NCBI GenBank assembly: GCA_002868985.1
Contig: PKTV01000258.1
Location: 1 to 10,713 of the forward strand
Source of the DNA: Desulfobacteraceae bacterium
GTDB taxonomy: Bacteria; Desulfobacterota; Desulfobacteria; Desulfobacterales; UBA11574
Length of the DNA stretch: 10,713 nucleotides
Direction of reading: 5' to 3'
A program made the position numbers and the translations under genes. Shown piece by piece: positions 6,676 through 10,713 of the stretch; the stretch's first letter is position 1, and each line of letters begins with the position of its first letter. A model generated the notes under the pieces. It saw only the letters and a list, made by a program, of their open reading frames with translations. It ran no database searches and had not been told where the DNA came from.

Positions 6676-6762
6676 AAATTAAAAAGGCCCCTGGCGCTGA
6701 AAACCAGGAGCCTTAGAGGGAGGCAAAATAGGCAGTACGATAAGCGTACTTACCTAACCCAC
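6676..6762 (-). ncRNA. Candidate small RNA, about 85-90 nt
   Basis: A minus-strand promoter (6768-6795) and a strong minus-strand terminator (6679-6714) delimit a transcript with no ORF. From 5' to 3' it has a short G-rich lead, a hairpin formed by UAGG/CCUA and AGUACG/CGUACU around CUUAU (6729-6756), an unpaired linker UUUUGCCUCCCUCU (about 6715-6728), and the terminator stem. CCUCCC in a single-stranded linker could pair with Shine-Dalgarno sequences, as in C-rich trans-acting sRNAs of other proteobacteria. I do not recognise a named RNA family. It may alternatively be the processed 3' end of the transcript carrying the two micro-ORFs upstream. Confidence 0.55.
6679..6714 (-). terminator. 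Intrinsic terminator of the candidate small RNA
   Basis: In the minus-strand RNA, AAGGCUCCUGG (6714-6704) pairs with CCAGGGGCCUU (6694-6684), all 11 positions including one U-G wobble, with a 9-nt loop, followed by UUUAAUUU. On the plus strand the wobble becomes a C-A mismatch and there is no U-tract, so the direction is clear. Confidence 0.8.
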
Positions 6763-6767
6763 GCGAA

Positions 6768-6795
6768 ATAATAATGCTACATTGTATTATGTCAA
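6768..6795 (-). promoter_or_regulatory. Sigma-70-type promoter of the candidate small RNA
   Basis: On the minus strand, perfect TTGACA (6795-6790), a 16-bp spacer and TATTAT (6773-6768; 5 of 6 bases of TATAAT). The predicted start is near 6762-6760. Confidence 0.6.
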
Positions 6796-6820
6796 GGGGG
6801 GCTGGGGAAATGAAGAGTAA

Positions 6821-6898
6821 CTATTTGGACATTTGATGCAGGTAGACAATCACAACAACATAAGAAAGTGTAACACCCAAAATTATACCCATTAGCAT
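6821..6898 (-). CDS. Micro-ORF: 25-aa single-helix membrane peptide
   Basis: ATG at 6898-6896, TAG at 6823-6821. The peptide starts MLMGIILGVTLSYVVVIVYL and ends HQMSK: one uninterrupted hydrophobic helix with a polar, basic end, typical of small transmembrane proteins or small subunits of transporters and oxidases. A good RBS, GGGAG, lies about 8 nt upstream, overlapping the stop codon of the previous micro-ORF. Function is not recognised. Too short for standard gene calling; the RBS, the partner and the clean helix are the support. Confidence 0.5.
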   Translation of the reverse strand: MLMGIILGVTLSYVVVIVYLHQMSK

Positions 6899-6910
6899 GA
6901 TTTTTTCTCC

Positions 6911-6982
6911 CTAAAATAAACTCATCCAATAACGGGTTGCGATCAAGGCCGAGCTTATTGTTAAAAGAATCCAACTTGACAT
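6911..6982 (-). CDS. Micro-ORF: 23-aa single-helix membrane peptide
   Basis: ATG at 6982-6980, TAG at 6913-6911. Sequence MSSWILLTISSALIATRYW then MSLF: a hydrophobic helix broken only by one Arg near the C-terminal end. AGAGGA lies about 7 nt upstream. Its stop codon (TAG) runs straight into the GGAG ribosome binding site of the 25-aa micro-ORF 12 nt further on, so the two look translationally linked. An AT-rich leader lies upstream (7000-7070). Function unknown. Confidence 0.45.
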   Translation of the reverse strand: MSSWILLTISSALIATRYWMSLF

Positions 6983-7272
6983 CAATATCCTCTCTTATTC
7001 AAATCGATAATTTTCCCATGGTTTTGCAAAAAACGTGCACAATTAATATATAATAAATTAATTATTATAAATTTAAGTGGTTAAGCCATATATGCGGTGA
7101 GGCTGCTTGTGACGATTTGTGGCAAAACAGATAAAAATATGGGGTAATATACACAAAGAATTGTGAAAAGATTTACATAAATTCAGTTCCAGGGGATAGG
7201 CACTTACGGCTGAAAGGTCATCCTTGATGCCTGCATGTGGGAAAACCAAGGGGCTTTATGAAAATCCATACG
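6983..7272. other. AT-rich gap between the micro-ORFs and the tRNA terminator
   Basis: Extremely AT-rich at 7035-7075 (runs of TAATATATAATAAATTAATTA), likely the minus-strand promoter region of the micro-ORFs. No further gene or clear hairpin was found at 7080-7272. Confidence 0.35.
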
Positions 7273-7308
7273 CAAAAAAAGGTTTGGCAATGAGGTATTT
7301 GCCAAACC
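7273..7308 (-). terminator. Intrinsic terminator of tRNA-Leu
   Basis: On the minus strand GGTTTGGCAA (7308-7299) pairs perfectly with TTGCCAAACC (7290-7281) around an 8-nt loop, followed by seven T (7280-7274). Confidence 0.9.
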
Positions 7309-7319
7309 CTTGATATCAT

Positions 7320-7406
7320 TGGTGCCGGAGGTCGGAATCGAACCGACACGGGGTTGCCCCCGCGGGATTTTGAGTCCCGTGCGTCTACCAGTTTCACCAC
7401 TCCGGC
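7320..7406 (-). tRNA. tRNA-Leu (anticodon CAA)
   Basis: The minus strand begins GCCGGAG (7406-7400) and ends CTCCGGC-A-CCA, closing the acceptor stem with an encoded CCA (7322-7320). The anticodon arm is CGGGA-CTCAAAA-TCCCG with CAA at positions 34-36, reading UUG. A long variable arm (CGGGGGCAACCCCG region) marks it as class II, and GGTTCGATTCC is the T-arm. It decodes leucine. It has its own promoter and terminator and no tRNA neighbour in the window. Confidence 0.95.
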
Positions 7407-7417
7407 ATGGATAACCT

Positions 7418-7445
7418 TTTATCCGAAACCTATAAGTGTTGTCAA
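7418..7445 (-). promoter_or_regulatory. Promoter of tRNA-Leu
   Basis: Minus-strand TTGACA (7445-7440), a 16-bp spacer and GATAAA (7423-7418), 12 bp before the tRNA 5' end. The -35 is perfect and the -10 matches 4 of 6. Confidence 0.6.
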
Positions 7446-7500
7446 TAAAATAGAATTCGTCACAAATTCGTTTTTTACAACCCTCACAAGTTTTATTTTA

Positions 7501-7689
7501 CTAATTAGTGTCCATCCGTGAGTTCAAAATGAACACAATGGGTGTCCAATTCAGAAATGAGCAGTTTTTGTTCTGATCAAGGCCGCACAAGGGTTTGCGG
7601 TGAGTCGTACGTCTGTACGCCGCAGCCGGAAACCCGCGGAGAACGCCGAGCAGGACAAAAAAAGCCATTTATGGATGGACACTAATTAG
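7501..7689. mobile_element. 189-bp MITE-like hairpin element with perfect 17-bp terminal inverted repeats
   Basis: CTAATTAGTGTCCATCC (7501-7517) and its exact complement GGATGGACACTAATTAG (7673-7689) bound the element. Inside, AAATG-x-TTTTTGTTCTG (7555-7575) faces CAGGACAAAAA-x-CATTT (7651-7670), and a nested core pairs GGGTTTGCGG (7591-7600) and CGTAC (7606-7610) with GTACGCCGC (7615-7623) and AAACCC (7630-7635). A small side hairpin GTTCA-AAA-TGAAC lies at 7522-7534. It has no ORF. The outermost CTAATTAG is itself palindromic and could be a duplicated 8-bp target instead of part of the TIR. It sits 24 bp before the start codon of the regulator gene. It could also be a structured RNA leader. 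Confidence 0.65.
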
Positions 7690-7713
7690 GAGAACATTTT
7701 AAGAGAACATATT

Positions 7714-9102
7714 ATGGCAAAAATATTAGTCGTTGATGATAATCCAGATGTATTAAAACTCATCGCCGATATTCTGGAATCTAATGGTTACGAAGTAAAA
7801 ACGTTCTCTGATGGTGCATCGGCCATCAAAGAACTGGAGAGCAATGATTATGACGTGGTCTTAACAGATCTCATGATGCCCGATGTGGACGGTATGCAAG
7901 TTCTTAGAAATGCGATATTGAAAACACCCAAAACCATCTGCATCATTCTCACCGGCCATGGGACCATTAAAAGTTCAGTTGAGGCCATTAAGAAAGGCGC
8001 TTTTGATTACATCACAAAACCTGTGTCGCCCAGTGAACTCCTTATTTTTGTTGAAAAAGCCCTTAAATTCAAGAATCTTGAAGAAGAGAATATTCGGCTT
8101 AAAAAGGAATTAAAGGGTAAATATCATTATAAAAAAATTGTCGGAACAAGTAAGGTTATCAAAAAAATATACTATCTCATCGAGAAGGTATCTGATACGG
8201 ATGGCACTGTCCTGATCACCGGTGCCAGTGGTACAGGGAAAGAATTAATAGCAAGATCGATTCATTATAACAGCCAACGGAGTGATAATCCGCTGGTTGT
8301 TATTAATTGTGGCGCTATACCAGAAACTTTGTTAGAGAGCGAACTTTTTGGCCACGAAAAAGGCGCCTTTACCGGTGCCTATAAAAAAAGAATCGGTCGA
8401 TTTGAAATGGCAAACGGTGGCACCATTTTTCTGGATGAAATCGGAGAAATGAGTCCGACATTGCAAATAAAATTGCTGAGAGTTTTACAGGAACAACAAT
8501 TTGAAAGGGTGGGCGGGACAAAGACCCTTCATGTGGATCTAAGGTTTATCGCAGCCACCAACAAGAATTTAACAACCGCCATCAATATGGAGAAGTTCAG
8601 GGAAGACCTCTATTATCGATTGAATGTTATTCCGATCAAGGTTCCATCTTTAAAACAGCGAAGATCTGACATTCCTTTGCTGATCGATTTTTTCCTTAAA
8701 AAATTTCAGAAAGGAAAGGGTGATAAGATTACGGGTTTCTCCCAAGCTGCCATGGATGCAATATTGGCGTATGACTGGCCTGGAAATGTCAGAGAACTTG
8801 AAAATGTGATAAAAAGACTCACAATCCTAAGTGAGGATCCGGTAGTAAGCTTTGATGATCTACCTGAAAATATGCAAGATATTAGCGTCTCGCGTTATCC
8901 GGATAAAGAGGTAACCCTAGATAATGAGCTGAACCTTAATGAAGCGGTTCAAGATTATGAAAAAAGGATTATTCTTGAGGCCTTGGAAAAAACCAACTGG
9001 GTAAAATCTAAAGCTGCAAAACTTCTAAATATCAACAGAACAACCTTGGTGGCAAAGATTAAAAAACAGAACATAGAAACAGATAAAGCCGCCTCTGCAT
9101 AA
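7714..9102 (+). CDS. NtrC-family sigma-54-dependent response regulator
   Basis: 462 aa with the full three-domain layout. Receiver domain (1-120): Asp8/Asp9 acidic pocket, phosphoacceptor Asp52 in VVLTDLMMP, Thr80, Lys102. AAA+ domain (142-375): Walker A GASGTGKE (170-177), the sigma-54-contacting GAFTGA loop (217-222), Walker [10 protein letters not shown] (236-244), [14 protein letters not shown] and the sensor region. C-terminal Fis-type helix-turn-helix (about 415-455), [20 protein letters not shown]. It is therefore expected to be phosphorylated by a histidine kinase, oligomerise and activate sigma-54 polymerase. No kinase lies in the window, so it is an orphan here. A consensus-like sigma-54 promoter sits 500 bp downstream, before the AMIN/TPR gene, an obvious candidate target. 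RBS is weak (AAGAGA, 8 nt before ATG), and the 5' leader is occupied by the hairpin element. Confidence 0.95.
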   Translation: MAKILVVDDNPDVLKLIADILESNGYEVKTFSDGASAIKELESNDYDVVLTDLMMPDVDGMQVLRNAILKTPKTICIILTGHGTIKSSVEAIKKGAFDYITKPVSPSELLIFVEKALKFKNLEEENIRLKKELKGKYHYKKIVGTSKVIKKIYYLIEKVSDTDGTVLITGASGTGKELIARSIHYNSQRSDNPLVVINCGAIPETLLESELFGHEKGAFTGAYKKRIGRFEMANGGTIFLDEIGEMSPTLQIKLLRVLQEQQFERVGGTKTLHVDLRFIAATNKNLTTAINMEKFREDLYYRLNVIPIKVPSLKQRRSDIPLLIDFFLKKFQKGKGDKITGFSQAAMDAILAYDWPGNVRELENVIKRLTILSEDPVVSFDDLPENMQDISVSRYPDKEVTLDNELNLNEAVQDYEKRIILEALEKTNWVKSKAAKLLNINRTTLVAKIKKQNIETDKAASA

Positions 9103-9117
9103 AACCGCCATCGGTTT
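9102..9117 (+). terminator. Weak hairpin at the end of the regulator gene
   Basis: AAACCG-CCAT-CGGTTT forms a 6-bp stem that begins inside the stop codon and is followed by ATAAT, not a clear T-run. A marginal terminator. Confidence 0.3.
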
Positions 9118-9136
9118 ATAATGACCTAAAATGTTC

Positions 9137-9322
9137 GGTTCCGGGTTCAGGGTTCAAAGTTCAAGGGTTGTAACATCTTGACATTGCATACATTTAAGCT
9201 TGATACTTATATAGGCCACTTTCACCCATTGGGTGAAAAAGCACTTCTGTCCCTCGGAATACATAATCTTTTTAGCGTGCGCTGGTTAGGGCTTTTCAAC
9301 CTGGAACCGTGAACATGGAACC
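9137..9322. repeat. Element bounded by GGTTC heptad repeats in inverted orientation
   Basis: At 9137-9164 four near-identical 7-bp units of form GGTTCNN follow each other. Their complement returns at 9302-9322 (GGAACC, GAACAT, GGAACC). The outer 19 bp of both ends match at 16 of 19 positions in inverted orientation. Between them lies a perfect hairpin TTTCACCC-ATT-GGGTGAAA (9220-9238). No ORF with coding character. It looks like a REP/MITE-type non-autonomous repeat filling the gap between the regulator and the AMIN/TPR gene. Confidence 0.5.
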
Positions 9323-9599
9323 GCTCAACCTTGGTATGTATTTAAACCCATTTTCCTCTTGAGACGGAAAGTCCAATTGTCAAAAAAATGACGGTCGACA
9401 TCAATTCCTCATTCTCTTTTGAGTCCATCATTCCACCATTACAACCTCCTCCTATGTATATTGAGACAATTCGAGCAAAAAGGACAACTTAAATAATAAT
9501 AGTCAAAACAGATATATAGAACCAAAAACCTTGTGGTGTTGTCATCAGAAGTGGGTTTTCAATATTCCACCATACTATCCCGCCATTATTCCAATCCCG
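9323..9599. other. Gap upstream of the sigma-54 promoter
   Basis: No ORF. It contains GTCA-N6-TGAC (9379-9392), a small dyad about 235 bp before the predicted sigma-54 start that could be an activator site, and ATTCCA-type repeats at 9429-9435, 9563-9569 and 9583-9593 shared with the gap at 3542-3599. Confidence 0.35.
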
Positions 9600-9617
9600 T
9601 TGGCATACTAATTGCTG
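9600..9617 (+). promoter_or_regulatory. Sigma-54 (-24/-12) promoter of the AMIN/TPR gene
   Basis: TTGGCAT-ACTAA-TTGCTG: GG at 9602-9603 and GC at 9614-9615 with exactly 10 bases between, and 10 of the 11 conserved TGGCAC/TTGCW positions present. The expected transcript start is near 9626-9627, only 3-4 nt before the ATG at 9630. Confidence 0.7.
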
Positions 9618-9629
9618 TAAAAACGTCGT

Positions 9630-10713
9630 ATGAAAGGCTACTTTATAAGATCCATTTCTGTCTTGTTTTTATCCCTTTATTTTCTGCTGCATTTCAATAA
9701 TGTTGCGGCAAGTCCGCATCCGTCTAATAAAAAATCATATAAAGGGACGATAAGCAGGATTGTTTCAATCACAACACATAAATCCAAAGGTCAAACCATT
9801 GTAAGTGTTTTGGGTGATGGTAAAATTTCTGAATATATAGCCAAACCCCTTAAGGCGCCTCCCAGGATCGTTGTTGATATTTTTTGTGCGGCGCGTTTGT
9901 TGAAAGGGACGTCTAAGGTGGTGGAAAATTCTGACATAAAAATTATAAGGACTGGATATCATACTCAAAAAATAAGGATAGTTTTTGATGTCAAGGGTTC
10001 CGTTGTTCCCAGTTTTACCGATAAGCCTGTTGATAATGAATTAATTATCACCCTTAAATCAAAAGAAGGCGAAGATAAAAAAGAATATGATAATACACCA
10101 AGTGTCATTGAAGAAACAATGGATGTTCCAAGTGTCATTGTAAAAACAAAGGATTTAACGACATTTAAAAAAAATGAGAGCGTGAAGGTAAGCGATATCT
10201 CAAAAGATATTGAAAATCCGCATAAAAAAAAAGCCTTAGAAGAAGTGACGCCGTTAATTTCAGAAACTCCAGGCAATCAAAAAGTTGGTGCTCCTGAAAA
10301 AGAAACGGAACATGTTTTTAAAAAACAAAACAGATCAAAAGAAGATGGTCTGACAAAAACAAGCCCTGAAGAGAAACTGACTCAAATGGTGGAAGATGAC
10401 GGGAAAGAAGATACTTCCGTTTACCTAAAATGCCTTGATACTTATAAAGCGAAAGACTGGGAAGGTGCGATTGAAAATCTTACCCGTTTAATAAAAACAT
10501 ATCCCGATGGAAGATATACAGAGAAAGCATATTTTATTTTGGCGAAATCTTATAATCACCTAAATACGGATTTTGTCTCGGTTCAAAATAAAGAAATTAA
10601 AAGTCATTATGAAGATGCCATCAGTCGATTCCCAACTTCCGAGTATGTTCCGGATGCCTTGTTTAGCATTGGCAACCTGTATTTTTATTTAAAAAATTAT
10701 TATGAGGCATTGG
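9630..10713 (+). CDS. Secreted AMIN-domain protein with TPR repeats (3' end outside the window)
   Basis: Open for 361 codons to the window edge. Residues 1-28 are a signal peptide (MKGYFIRSISVLFLSLYFLL, then HFNNVAA-S), so the product goes to the periplasm. Residues 38-143 look like an AMIN domain (strands TIVSVLGDG, RIVVDIFCA, IKIIRTGYH, KIRIVFDVKG), a module that targets amidases, PilQ-type secretins and related proteins to peptidoglycan. Residues 145-262 are a charged, low-complexity linker with an internal repeat, xPSVIxxTxD twice (157-166, 167-175; CCAAGTGTCATTG at 10098 and 10128). From about 263, YLKCLDTYKAKDWEGAIENLTRLI, AYFILAKSYNHL and ALFSIGNLYFYLKNYYEAL are TPR units like those of YbgF/BamD. 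The start is forced: TAA lies 12 nt upstream in frame, and no RBS is present, consistent with a leaderless transcript from the sigma-54 promoter. Confidence 0.82.
   Translation, partial: MKGYFIRSISVLFLSLYFLLHFNNVAASPHPSNKKSYKGTISRIVSITTHKSKGQTIVSVLGDGKISEYIAKPLKAPPRIVVDIFCAARLLKGTSKVVENSDIKIIRTGYHTQKIRIVFDVKGSVVPSFTDKPVDNELIITLKSKEGEDKKEYDNTPSVIEETMDVPSVIVKTKDLTTFKKNESVKVSDISKDIENPHKKKALEEVTPLISETPGNQKVGAPEKETEHVFKKQNRSKEDGLTKTSPEEKLTQMVEDDGKEDTSVYLKCLDTYKAKDWEGAIENLTRLIKTYPDGRYTEKAYFILAKSYNHLNTDFVSVQNKEIKSHYEDAISRFPTSEYVPDALFSIGNLYFYLKNYYEAL

Noticed and set aside
6792..6974. 60-codon minus-strand ORF across the micro-ORF region
   Set aside because: It has no RBS and an unnatural Cys-rich translation; the two micro-ORFs in another frame have RBSs and clean membrane helices.
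7218..7400. 60-codon minus-strand ORF starting MVKLVDARDSKSRGG
   Set aside because: This is translation of tRNA-Leu itself, a well-known spurious ORF type.
9765..10276. Minus-strand ORFs of 67 and 103 codons
   Set aside because: They lie opposite the AMIN/TPR coding sequence, which has a signal peptide and recognisable domains.

Overview
The window looks like a chromosomal segment of a Gram-negative, probably sulfate-reducing deltaproteobacterium of the Desulfobacterales type. This is an inference. It rests on moderate-to-low GC, many small decayed genes and hairpin repeats, an NtrC-type sigma-54 activator beside a -24/-12 promoter, an AMIN/TPR envelope protein, and a gene that reads as a selenoprotein, which are common in that group. 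No rRNA, IS transposase, CRISPR or phage genes were seen.

Left part (1-2164): a broken minus-strand gene resembling a PD-(D/E)xK nuclease (33-335) is followed by a double-rhodanese gene (467-1162). That gene has an in-frame TGA at codon 92, where relatives should carry the second Cys of a CX4C active-site loop. A GC-rich hairpin with a GG-containing apical loop lies 22 nt downstream, so I read the TGA as selenocysteine. A strong terminator (1189-1220) separates it from two minus-strand genes, a small BamE/DUF3862-like lipoprotein and a hotdog thioesterase.

Middle part (2165-6544): a small membrane protein has its own sigma-70-type promoter. A long repeat-bearing gap leads to a universal stress protein plus GAF-domain pair (probable operon) ending at a bidirectional terminator. 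A frameshifted minus-strand remnant lies behind it. Next come a CbbQ/NorQ-type MoxR ATPase without its usual VWA partner and a YgjP-like metallopeptidase on the other strand. These two genes converge and overlap at their stop codons.

RNA-rich part (6545-7500): all features here are on the minus strand. They are two tandem single-helix micro-ORFs (23 and 25 aa), a candidate roughly 90-nt small RNA with its own promoter and terminator and an exposed CCUCCC linker, and tRNA-Leu(CAA) with its own promoter and terminator.

Right part (7501-10713): a 189-bp hairpin element with perfect 17-bp terminal inverted repeats sits 24 bp upstream of an NtrC-family response regulator (7714-9102). After a repeat-filled gap there is a near-consensus sigma-54 promoter (9601-9616) only about 13 bp before the ATG of a secreted AMIN-domain/TPR protein that runs off the window. 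The simplest model is that the regulator drives this envelope gene from a (nearly) leaderless sigma-54 transcript.
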